Position numbers and translations under genes: made by a program
Notes under the pieces: model-generated
Told to the model about the DNA's origin: nothing
What the model saw: the letters and a program-made list of their open reading frames with translations, nothing else
Database searches by the model: none
Shown: in pieces, positions 24,172 through 34,738 of the stretch
How the letters are laid out: each line of letters starts with the position of its first letter
Numbering within the stretch: the stretch's first letter is position 1
Source: Onchidella celtica
Lineage: Eukaryota > Mollusca > Gastropoda > Systellommatophora > Onchidiidae
Direction of reading: 5' to 3'
DNA: 64,000 bases
Assembly: GCA_963931925.1 (NCBI GenBank)
Contig: OZ007570.1
Span: 68,601,714-68,665,713 of the forward strand

Positions 24172-25402
24172 TGTCACGAGTGGAGTGAGTGCAATTAAGG
24201 GGATTGCTACAGAGCGGGTGTAGAGTAAGAAGGGCTCACGGCAGACAGGTAGGGAAAGACGTGAAAGGAAGAGAGTAAAATTAACGCACGAAGACAAGTA
24301 AGGAAAGCGTGCATGTTATGAGTGGTGGGGGTCTGAATGAGGCGAAAGCGCTGTATTACTATCACTGCAAGTTAGAAGGTCCTACGGAACGGACGCTAGT
24401 AAGAGCCCAGCGGGCTGACATAAGGGGAGCAGTCGAGAGACCAGTGAGAGAGTTTTTCCAGTGATGACTGGTAGGTAGAACGTTGATTGATAATTATGAT
24501 TGATGTATTATATTATATTCGTCTATTACCATGATGTAAATAAGTATATGTGAGGAATGTGGAAGTCCTTGATATTGGATATAGCAATGTGCGCCATGAG
24601 CGATAGATGAAAGTGAGTTCATGGATTTGTAGCGCGAGTGAGTAGTGTGTACTCCGATGGAGGTGTGTTACCGTAAGATGTGTGGTGAGTGAAAGGTGAA
24701 CTAGTGTGTGTACGCTTCATGGGTTGTAAGGAGAGGTGGAGTGAATAGAAATGGTAGGGTATTATACCAATGTAATGTTATTCTTGTAGGTGCCGAGGTC
24801 GGGCCAAAGAGCGCCGCCTACGGTGATAGGCCAGCATAGGGCCGGAGGCCACACATAGGCCAGAAGTGAGGCTGTCAGTGCAGGACAGTAGAGGCACATA
24901 AAGTCGTGGCAGTCAGGCCACGGACAGGGACGTAGATATGAGCGTGAATGTGATAATGTACTATTGCCATGTTGAGGGGCTAGTGAACTAATAATGTACT
25001 ATTGAAATGATAATGTCTATTGAATGTGATAATGTGTTATTGCCCTGCTGAGGTGCTAGGGGAGTGCTAAGGTGTATGACAATAGGAAGGTGATATTGAG
25101 AGACTGCGGTGCCAGTGAATTATTAATGTGCTATTAAGACCCTGAGGGGAGAGGCTGAGGCCGAAGTGCCTTTAGGAGTAACTACCGGGTTGTGGATCCG
25201 AGGGAGAGTGTGTGTGAGAATAAGGCCGTTGTACGGCAGTTAATCCCAATAATATAATGTATGTAATTGCGCTATTATCTGTATAATTATGTTTAATAAA
25301 TGTGTGAGTCTGATGGATTGTTCTGTTAAGTGTTAAACTTGTTTGTTCGTGATTGTTGTCCTGTCATAAACTATTACATCTCCCAGTCTGGGATTTGTGA
25401 CA
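24172..25402 (+). repeat. 3' LTR, 1,231 bp
   Basis: Direct repeat of 16954-18184. AATAAA at 25295-25300. Ends TTTGTGACA and is followed by the TTACA target duplication. Confidence 0.95.
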
Positions 25403-25407
25403 TTACA
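25403..25407. other. 5-bp target site duplication (right), TTACA
   Basis: Matches 16949-16953. Here the bases are simultaneously positions 3-7 of the DNA transposon's left terminal repeat. Confidence 0.9.
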
Positions 25408-25560
25408 GTCAGACCGTGAAATCAGTCATTTCGTGAAATGCCTAAAAACTTTAGCCATTTCATGAAATGTCTGTGAGGGTCAGTCACTTCATGAAATGGC
25501 TAAAATTTCTAGTCATTTCATGAAATGACTGAAATTGATGACCAGGCATTTCATGAAATG
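25403..25560 (+). repeat. Left terminal inverted repeat with phased palindromes
   Basis: Inverted relative to 28268-28403 up to position 25536. Within it a 14-bp palindrome of the form CATTTCATGAAATG occurs at 25427, 25456, 25485 and 25514 (spacing 29 bp, two with one change), and a fifth copy at 25547. These are plausible transposase-binding sites. Confidence 0.85.
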
Positions 25561-25906
25561 ACTGAATGTCTTCTTCGTGTTTTATTTAAAGTTACATGTT
25601 AGCTGTTTATCTGTTATTTGTTGGGTAAGTTGCAGAATTGATAGTAAATAATAAAATGATATAAAATATACCTTTAAGCCATACTGCCGTTGCTTTTCTA
25701 GTCAATAATCCAGAGCATCCATAGTATCAGCATTATAATCCAAATATCCTGTGCAAAGTTCTTTATACTCCACTGAAAGCTGTTGAAGCATTGTCACTTT
25801 AAAAGTCTCTTAAGTAGAATTTAAAACTGATGACTGTAACTTTAAAAACTTCTAAAATCAATGTTAAAATGTTAAAATCAATATAAAAACTGTTATATTT
25901 CACCTC

Positions 25907-27554
25907 TTATTTGTTAGAACAGCTCAAACTGCTGTGGCACCGACTGTTGCAGAGAAGTTGCGCTTTAAAACATTTGCATCTCTTAGTTTGACATTTAGAA
26001 TGGCCATTGCAAGAGCATTTCACAAAACCTTGTCCTCCACTGATCGACGCCTGAATCACAGCATGTCTTAGAGAAATCGCAGTGTCCTGGTTGATGTCAT
26101 TCTCGAATAAAAGCCGTTCAGGACAAATGTCAAATTGATTACGGGAATATTTGCCTTTAAGAATACCACTCCTTGTGGCTATTCTGTAGTTATTGCTGTC
26201 ATCACGATTTACAATGATACCAAGAATATTTCGCGGATCACCACGTCCTCGATCAACTAGTGGAATTGGTACAGCAACATTGTCTCCTATTTCACCAGCA
26301 ACAAGTTCAATTCTGCTTCGCTTTACCATTCGTTCCGCCTGAACAATTTGTGACGCAGAAGCATCTAGTCGTTGGTTGACAATGTCAGCTTGTCTTTGAT
26401 CAAGTTGATCAGTTGGATGAGGCAGGTTTGCCGGTGATGTTTCCTCAGGCGGTTGGTCGTTAATCGATGCTAGCAGTTCTGATTCGTTACTTCTAGGTGG
26501 TGTTTCTTCAGATTGTGTCGTTTCTGGTGGAGCGAGAGTTGAGAGCAAATCATGTTCTGTTTCTAGTCGGCTAATCACCTCAGCTGGTAGCGATGTTGAT
26601 GTTAGTCCTACCCGAGCGCTGGTCCCAAACATTGCAGCATACGGGCTTCTGTTGATTCCAGCATGGTGCGAAGAATTCTTTGCGAATTGAACAAATTTGA
26701 TCCCCCATGTCCAATCTGTAGAGTTGTTATCTGACATCCAAGCCACAAGCATGTCTTTGATGTCACTGTTAGCTCTCTCGACTGAACCCTGGCTCTGGGG
26801 GTGTCGGGGTTTGCCATGAATGATCTTGAGATCCGGCCATAAAGTCGCAAGTTCTGTAATAACAACGGCGGTAAATTCAGATCCGTTGTCCGATTGTAGA
26901 AGAACCGGTGCGCCTATAAGAAGAAATATGTCAGCAAGGTGGAAGGCTACCTCTGTAGCTCGTTTTGATGTCAGTGGTCGCAGAATGCAGAACTTGGTCA
27001 AATGGTCTTGGTAGACCATGATCCATTTGAAACTGTTGTGGCTCATGGATTGCATGTCGATCAGATCAATCTGTCCTCTGGACGCAAACTCCGTTGTCAG
27101 TATTGGTTTCACAACTACTCCCTTGGTCATTGGACGTTTTCTCTTCTTCTGGCATTCTTGGCACAGTGATTTGAATAGTTCGACATCATCCCTCAGAATG
27201 TTAGCATACTTCAATGACAATTCCTTCATCATTCTATCTCTACTGCCATGACCAGTTGCAACATGGGCTTTCTTAATGATGTCAAATGTGTCCTCTATGC
27301 ATGCGTAGTAGACTGGAAGTTCGTCGGGATGTCTGGCGTTTCTTAATAAGTTTCTGAACATCACCACATTCAAGAATTTCATACCTGTTGAGAAGATAAT
27401 ATTCATGGCGGGACTTTGTTTTGGAGGATTCACTGGCAGCCTTGATCTCTTCAATTATGTTGTAGTAAACATCCTTTGGAATGAGATATTTCGGACACTT
27501 TTCATATTTCTCAAGCAAGTCATTTCTAAATCTCATCTCAACACTGTCCGTCAT
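25907..27554 (-). pseudogene. Integrase-like DDE transposase (KRBA2/Ginger type), frameshifted
   Basis: Starts at ATG 27554. The first ~75 codons (MTDSVEMRFRND..., with a YEILECGDVQKLI segment) are in one frame. From about 27340 the homologous protein continues in another frame to the stop at 25907, about 475 more codons. It holds a zinc-binding HVATGHGSRDRM...CQECQ region, then a DDE core with aspartates in RGQIDLIDMQS and LLQSDNGSEFT and glutamate in HPQSQGSVERANSDIK. The C-terminus has a cysteine-rich CXC-type block (CSCNGHSKCQ, KRCKCFKA, CNSRCH). The same architecture occurs in the vertebrate gene KRBA2, derived from such a transposase. The protein would cut and paste the element using the terminal repeats. 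One frameshift inactivates this copy unless it is a sequence error; no splice sites were evident. Confidence 0.82.
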
Positions 27555-27676
27555 TTTTATTGTATTTTTTGTTGTAATTCACAAAATAACAGCAAGAACA
27601 GAATGTTTCAACACACGTTCAAGTATTCGGGCTGTGACTGATTCAGTGTGTTCAGTGTTCAGTGTGTCACTACAAT

Positions 27677-27818
<142 letters not shown>

Positions 27819-28267
27819 TTTAATCGACAAACAGGACGGGGGGAAAATCTACTTTCGAAAGGTTGTCGCGGGTAAGCGGGAAGAAGATGTTTGATAACCC
27901 CTGCTTTATACAGCATGAGATAGATTTCAACAGACATCTCTCATCTTCTACCACCCCCAGCGTTGCTCCACGCACTTCCCGGCCACTCCCAGGAACATAA
28001 TGTAGACGTTTTTAATCAAAACATTACATGTCAAAACAATTATGACAACTCAGACAATTAGGTCCATGAATAGACCTGAACTCACCCCTAATCGACAAAT
28101 AGTTGTTGACACCACTAAATTACACACATACTGACAGCACATAATGAGACCATGGACCACATACCACTTTGGCTTGAAAACAAGTTCAGCTGTGGTTTCT
28201 TTTGAATAAACACACCGAGTTACACAAGTTGACTGATATCAGTCAAACTGTGAATTAAATGCGACTA

Positions 28268-28399
28268 AATTTCAGTCATTTCATGAAATGACTAGAAATT
28301 TTAGCCATTTCATGAAGTGACTGACCCTCACAGTCATTTCATGAAATGGCTAAAGTTTTTAGGCATTTCACGAAATGACTGATTTCACGGTCTGACTGT

Positions 28400-28403
<4 letters not shown>
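28268..28403 (-). repeat. Right terminal inverted repeat with phased palindromes
   Basis: Mirror of the left repeat. Palindromes of the CATTTCATGAAATG type begin at 28277, 28306, 28335 and 28364, exactly 29 bp apart. Ends TGTAACA, followed by (TA)n at 28404-28434. Confidence 0.88.
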
Positions 28404-28436
<33 letters not shown>

Positions 28437-29235
28437 GTGCCAGCCAGGCGAGCGTGTGTATGTGCAGGATCCAGTCATTCCTCTTGTGCGCAAGGCCTAT
28501 TGTAATTTACAAAGTCAGATTTGAGTGCCTTCCCCCCTAGGCGTAATTAAGTTGTGAGATATCATGCTTTTATCAACAGCATTTCTTTTTGTTTCGACCG
28601 CAAAAAGGGATCCCCACTGATCGCGGTATACCAGTCAGGGTGATGTGAAGTGGGCTTTCTTTAGGGCACCTTTTCTAGCCCCTTCCTCAGTTGAGGTGAG
28701 CAGTGCTATCCTTAAATAAGGCTACTCAGCTACTGTGGGTGCTGCCTCCCCACGCCTCCACTTCAATCGACGATGAAGCGACCATAGCCCACAGCCACCA
28801 ACGTGTAGGTCTGTGCTAACAGCTTCCAGTCTATCCAAACCTGCTGCCACCGCACTCGCCCATCGCCGTTGGAATTTTGAGAGGAAAGAAGATGAGACAA
28901 AGATGAAAGAAGACGAGGTGAGTGTTAAGACTGGCGCAAAGAATTTGTTTTTAGTGAGAAAGAGCTGCGCAAACATCAGACTCACTCTCTCGCCTGGACA
29001 CAACTTATCCAAGTGGCAAGACAGGGTCAAGACGACTGGAAATGTATCCAGGTGCAGGAGGATGCCAGAGGGACAGTCATATTGCCTGACCGGCTGCCTG
29101 TAGGCTACTCCACAGCCTCGCAGTCCCAACTGACTAGGGTGAAAGACCCAAACCAAAGAACACCAATACTGGTGGATGCTCTGTGTCACGATATCCAGGC
29201 CAGAGTGACGGTATATTGCCATCTGCCCTATCAAT
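28404..29235. other. No gene recognised
   Basis: Begins with about 30 bp of TA repeat, then about 800 bp without an identifiable gene. Frames on either strand between 28722 and 29276 show no known motif. Confidence 0.45.
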
Positions 29236-29692
29236 CAACCACTGGCCTGAGGTCCTCAATCGTGCCAAGGAATTGAGCATCTTCTGCCACCTGAAAAAAA
29301 TTCAGCTACGTTGGGCAGGACATGTTGTCAGAATGCCCGACTCCAGACTCCCTAAGCAAATCTTCTTCTCTGAGCTCTCCAATGGAACGAGGAATGTTGG
29401 GGCCCCAAAGAGACGTTACAAAGACACTCTCAAGCAATCACTGAAGGCCTTTGCCATTGATGTGAGTGAGTGGGAAAAGCTCTCGCTTGATCGTGCAAAT
29501 TGGAGGGCGGCCCTTACCAGAGGCAGCAAAGCATGGGAAGCTGTCAGAGTCCAGCAGGCTATCAAAAAAAGAGAACGGCGCAAGAAAAGGCCCAGTGGTA
29601 CTGAACCAACGGAGCACTCTTTTCATTTATGCGGAAGGGTCTGCAGGGCAAAAATAGGACTTATCAGTCACATGAGAAGCCATAAGTCATGA
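29236..29692 (+). pseudogene. LINE reverse transcriptase C-terminal tail
   Basis: From about NHWPEVLNRAKELSIFCHL the frame reads IQLRWAGHVVRMPDSRLPKQ, then GAPKRRYKDTLKQSLKAF, DVSEWEKLSLDRANW, a basic stretch, and a degenerate C-terminal finger (LCGRVCRAKIGLISHMRSH). The equivalent finger in the 3.7-kb copy keeps both leading cysteines; here the first is replaced. No catalytic RT motif is present. A 5'-truncated, non-autonomous relic. Confidence 0.75.
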
Positions 29693-29760
29693 AAGAACAG
29701 TCTTTCCATTCTGTCCTCTGTGTCCTTTAGTTCTCTTTATTGTCCATGTGTTGAAATTCT
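29236..29760 (+). mobile_element. 5'-truncated LINE 3' end
   Basis: A second LINE remnant, related in design to the one at 3.7-5.0 kb but shorter and more diverged. Only the last ~150 codons of the RT protein and a short 3' tail are present. Confidence 0.7.
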
Positions 29761-31189
29761 CAACAATTTCTGTTCTTTATTCCTCTGGTGTTGTTAAGGT
29801 CATCATCATACCTGATGGACGAACTATTATCCAAAGCATTAAACTTTGGTATTAAATGTTCATCGGATCAAGTTTTCATTTATTTTTACAACAGTTCGTG
29901 ACAGTTTCGTTTTTAAAGGGTAGCAGTTCAGATCATCTAACTTTCCCCATTAAAACGTTCTGAAATTTACATCAGCTGTTACATATTTGTTTTTTGTGTA
30001 TCAATGTTATTTTTTTGCCGCCATACATTGTTGAAGACCTGGAAAAAAAATATTAACACGTTTTCTTAGTAAATGAAACAGTTTAAGTGAAACATTTCCG
30101 GTTCTGAAAAATGAACATTTTAAATCATTTCAAGTTGGACAAGACGCCCGTGGAATTTAGCTGAACAGCATGAACACCAAGAATAGTGCAACGAAACGGA
30201 AGAAAAAATAAGGAGAAAACCTACAACTGGGATTTGTCCAGATTTAGAAATCTGTTTTGAATTGTGGTTGTATTTTCTTTTATTGCTGTTGTGTGTTTGT
30301 GAATAGCTGTTAACATATATTTAATGAGAACTCTTCTCATTTCTTTTTTTCACTAAATGAATAAATGTCATTTGTTGCGTATGCCTTTCAAACGATGTTT
30401 TCACTGAAGAAACTACTGCTGTAAGCCTTTTTAAACCGATACGCACTGAACACTCCTCCTTTATTAAATATTATTATAAATATGTCAGAGATAGCAAGGA
30501 CGAGCTGGGATAGGTTAGTTACCCTACGGAATGAGATGAGGTTGGCAGGCTTTTTCATTTTCTGTCGGGTAGACTCACATCGGCGCTGAGAACTGAAACA
30601 AAAATCTAGAAAGAGATCAGTCCCTTTTTTTCTTTTTCTTTTCGTTTTTGATTATTTTGCCATGTCGGCCCTTCCCTGGTTTATCCCTGACAGTCGAATA
30701 GGCATGGTTATGTTCAGCACCACTTACTTTAGCAAGCAGAGTTGATATCGCAAGTATGGCCAGAGGAGTGATGATGAAAACTTCCTATACAGTAACTGAC
30801 CAATAGGCTTCATCAGTCATATATCAGAAAGCTGTTACAGATAATATTACATGTACAATAAAATACATCCTCCCCAATTGCCTAACAGAATAAAGAGCAT
30901 GAGGAAATATAGCAGTTGGCAACGGGGTGAAAGACGTACACGGGTTAATAAAGAACATCCTTTGTAGACTGCATTCCGTGCGGAATAGGAACGCATAAAG
31001 TGTATACATAAAAATGTGAGGAAGTACGACCAGAGGCAGGTCAAAAATAATTATGAAAAGCAAGTGTTGACATTTTAGATCAGTATACCACAAAACTTTT
31101 GGCATGTCTAACAATAGTGTTCTGCTTTTTTTTTTTTTTGTAGTAAAAAAAAAAAAGACTTTATAGTGCACGTTGAGGCGGCATTACAT
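29761..31189. other. No gene recognised
   Basis: About 1.4 kb of AT-rich sequence without a supported gene or repeat. A T-run of about 13 followed by an A-run lies near 31125-31155. Confidence 0.45.
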
Positions 31190-31745
31190 ATATATATAAT
31201 AGTACTAGTATTGAACCCGCGAAATTCGCGGGGGGGGGGGGATAGCTATCATGTAAAGACATGATGAAACGTGGACTTCAAGATCTAGATCTAGAGCTAG
31301 CCTAGATATCTGTTAGTAGATATAGATTTAGATCTAGATCTATTATAAAAATTGAAAATCTTCATCAACGTACCTGAACAAATGGATCATCACGAATGTT
31401 ATGGATGGACTCGGAAGCACGGTTTCAAATTTGGGGAACCGGACGTTGAGATCGCAAGGTGGACCGCAAATTCAGTGACGTCATGCCACATAAAAACTCA
31501 CGCCCGGATGGTATTTATTTGGAACAAATGCAAATTTGCGTAGTTCAAAAAAATACTTACGGAGAGTGTTCAGCAATGAGTGTAGCAAGGAATCAACTTC
31601 AGACCAAAAGAAATTTGTATGCAAAATTTGAGCTCGATTGGTGCACAGATAGCCGAGCTACGGCTTTTACAAAAAAAGCGAGTTTTTTTTAATAATAGAT
31701 ATATTTTTTTTTGGAGAGGGTTGGGCGCTTCCCAGAAATAAAGTA
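31190..31745 (+). repeat. Probable short interspersed repeat (unclassified)
   Basis: Bounded by TATATATATAAT and a T-run. It contains a near-palindrome CCCGCGAAATTCGCGGG (31217-31233) extended by a poly-G tract, then repeated AGATCTAGATCTA motifs (31270-31345), a full CRE-type TGACGTCA (31476-31483) and an oligo-T end. The mix resembles nonautonomous repeats seen in gastropod genomes, but I cannot name a family and only one copy is in the window. Confidence 0.4.
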
Positions 31746-33234
31746 TTAACACAAACTCAAAAGCAAAGGCTGACCATTTTCATTCTACAATCACGAGAGG
31801 TCAAAGGCAGGGCCGGATGGATTTATACCTTGGGGCAGGCCACTGCACTTCAGGTTCGGTAGGTCAATTTTAGACAGAAGTAAATCACGAAATTTACACA
31901 TCAAAGTCAGCTTACTCCACATACTTGAGACTGAGATGTTTTATCTACATGCAAAAAAAGAAGTTCTATATCTCCAGGTAAAATCATACCCCTACTGTGT
32001 TGTCAAAATTATATAATACTTTCTTACCTGGTGCTTGCTTCGGGCCAACTTTAACTTTAGTGCCTCTACACCCTGAGGACATAATTAAAAAAAAAAAGTC
32101 GTGAATAAAAGTAACAAACAAACAAGAATCTTATTCCTAAAAAAAATTTTTTTTTTACTTCTCAATATAATCAAATATCATCGCTTTTGATTTTCAAAGC
32201 TTTTGTTGGTTTACGTTGTTCAAAAACGTAAACCTTGAACACTTTACAGTTTAGTTGACGCAAGACAGTACATAATTTTACTTGAAGGGAAGTAAAGGGC
32301 TTGCATAGCTAGAAATTCACATGTATAATGTAGCTGTTTGGAAGAATTATGTCGCAAGATGTGACTTGCGTGACTTGATCATTTCCGATAGTCAACGATT
32401 CTCAAGGATTGTCAAGAAAGTAAAAATCCTTCTTTCTCAAAAATCTCAGCTGTTGAGTCTCAGTAATAATTATCTGCCTGTGGAAGTGCAAGAAGATCCT
32501 TAGAATGATTATAAATATTATAATATTTTGTCGAATACGTGTATAAAGCCAAATGGACAAAGTTATAAGAGAACACAATTTGGATGAAATAAATACACAG
32601 GTACAGCAAAGCACGTTTAGTTTTTCATACTACAGTTCGGCCATGCATTTGCACCACCACCGTATCATTGTATGGTAATAAGTGTGATTGTTATTATAAT
32701 TATTATTTCATTGTCATTATTATTATCATTAGTAGTAATTCATCTGGATCCCTTAATTTCTTCTGGAGTGGTGGAGACACTGTACTAATGTGTGTCGCAC
32801 CCACTGCCACCCCCCCCCGACTCTGGTGGTCATGGGCAAGTGCCTGTGTTTCCCCTGCCATTCAGTAAAATTGTCCATCCATTTCTATCTCTGTCTGCCC
32901 CGTCTCCTCATTCCCTGAACTGTTCTCTGGAGGATGGTATTTGATAGTCCCTAGGCTCTTGTCACATGCACATACCATTTCAACTTTTTTAGTTGTAGTG
33001 GTAACCTATTAAAGATACACACACATTTCCCCACGCGCGCATACAAGATCATATTTGTATTTCATTGCATGTTATTTTTTTATTTTTTTATTTTGTAATG
33101 AAACGAAGTGTGTAGTTAGTTGTCACCAACGCAGAACTTTGCACAACAGTTTTGCTACACTTCACCTAAGTTGTAAGTCAGCCTTGCATTTCCATTACTT
33201 CACCGAGCTTAACAGTGGAGTTACAATTTACATA
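31746..33234. other. No gene recognised
   Basis: About 1.5 kb of AT-rich DNA. Short frames only; no repeat or RNA gene was identified. Confidence 0.45.
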
Positions 33235-34021
33235 ATAATAATAATAATAATATATACATTTATATAGCGCCAGGACTAAAACATTAAAAGCTCTAGGCGC
33301 TGTACACAGTAAAAAATCATAAAACCACATTCAAATAAACTTACACACACACAGACAAATTAGTTTTATACATCCACATAGCAAGCTATAAAATTCAGTT
33401 TTTAAAAAGAAATGTTTTTAACCTGTTTTTAAATATGTTTAGAGAGGCAGAATTTCGAACCTCTTGTGGTAAAGAATTCCACACACAGGGACCAAAACAA
33501 CTAAAAGCTCTATCTCCATAATTTGATGTTTTACACCTGGGAACAACCAGTTTGTTTTCTGTAGTAGATCTTAAAAATCTATCAGACTCATGTTTTTTCA
33601 AAAGTTCCGAAAGATAGGAGGGAGCTGAACCTTCAAGACATTTGTAAACCAAAACTGCAGCTTTAAATTTTATTCTGATTTCAACAGTAAGCCAGTGAAG
33701 TTGGTCAATAAGGCTTGAGGCAGATTCTCTTTTTGATTTTCTAAAAATCAGTCTAGCTGCATTATTCTGAATTATCTGAAGGCGTTTTATTTTGTTGCTC
33801 GGAATTCCAGAGAGCAGAGAGTTACAATAATCAAGCTTTGAAAACATAAGTGAAGTGATAAGTATTCGAGTTGCCTCTTGGGATATGAATGGACGAATAG
33901 AGCTGATGTTTTTTAATTGAAACATTAATGATCGACATAATGAACTTATTTGATTTTCCATGCTGAGATCTGATTCTAAAATTGTGCCTAAGTTTTTAAC
34001 TTTATTCACTTTTGAGATCAT
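33235..34021 (-). mobile_element. 5'-truncated Jockey/CR1-type LINE, 3' end
   Basis: Minus-strand fragment with the RT C-terminal region and its 3' tail. The tail ends GCGCTATATAAATGTATATA followed by a short (TTA)n run (33235-33252), a typical simple-repeat LINE terminus. The 5' side is truncated at or beyond 34021. Confidence 0.78.
33395..34021 (-). pseudogene. LINE reverse transcriptase C-terminal region
   Basis: 208 codons containing the segment after the catalytic site of Jockey-group RTs. It starts with KNLGTILESDLSMENQI, then SRSLMFQL-like helices, SLMFSKLDYCNSLLSGIP, IKRLQIIQNNAARLIF, LHWLTVEIRIKFKAAVLVYK, GDRAFSCFGPCVWNSLP and a C-terminal FKNRLKTFLF. The YADD-containing half is absent. 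The open frame ends at a natural stop. It is a truncated copy and not a host gene. Confidence 0.85.
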
Positions 34022-34329
34022 GACTACACCGAGCCATCCTTTCTCCTAGAATCTTACTCTTTTCCTCTGAATAACTGTCACAGTTGATTTTTCTCTGGCC
34101 CAGTTCTCAGCCTCTTTTTATTGAATTGTAGGACGAAAGGGTGACTGTTGTGGGTTGATGTGTAGTGGATTATAGTATTCCTTGGAGACACACAACCAAG
34201 AAAAGACACATGTTCTCCGATGATGTTCTTATTTATTTGCCTATTACATAATCAAAAAAAAAAAACATACACACACACACACAAAAACACATACACAAAA
34301 AAAGAAAAACAAGAACAAAAAAAAACAAA

Positions 34330-34738
34330 ACACAAAAACAATTACAACAACAAAACAATTACAACCACAAAATAATTACAACCACAAAATAATTACAACC
34401 ACAAAATAATTACAACCACAAAATAATTACAACCACAAAATAATTACAACAACAAAATAATTACAACCACAAAATAATTACAACCACAAAATAATTACAA
34501 CCACAAAATAATTACAACCACAAAATAATTACAACCACAAAATAATTACAACCACAAAATAATTACAACAACAAAATAATTACAACCACAAAATAATTAC
34601 AACCACAAAATAATTACAACCACAAAATAATTACAACCACAAAATAATTACAACCACAAAATAATTACAACAACAAAATAATTACAACAACAAAATAATT
34701 ACAACAACAAAACAATTACAACAACAAAATAATTACAA
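34330..34738. repeat. 17-bp tandem array, about 24 units
   Basis: Units read AATTACAACCACAAAAT with AACAAC variants at both ends and in the middle. Highly homogeneous. Preceded by an A/C-rich stretch (34253-34330). Confidence 0.95.

Larger units (their letters stand above)
16954..25402 (+). mobile_element. Gmr1-like LTR retrotransposon, integrase upstream of RT
   Basis: An 8,449-bp element with 1,231-bp LTRs starting TGTCACG and ending GTGACA, a tRNA-Pro type primer site, gag, protease, integrase, reverse transcriptase and RNase H, a purine tract, and 5-bp target duplications. Integrase precedes RT, the Copia order. Yet the integrase has a Gypsy GPY module, and the RT and RNase H also read as Gypsy type. 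That combination is known for the Gmr1-like group, first described from deuterostomes. By eye the LTRs differ at only five positions. Coding is interrupted by a frameshift between protease and integrase (about 21111-21125), a TAG stop in integrase (21835-21837) and a frameshift at the RT active site (about 23025-23035). Confidence 0.88.
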
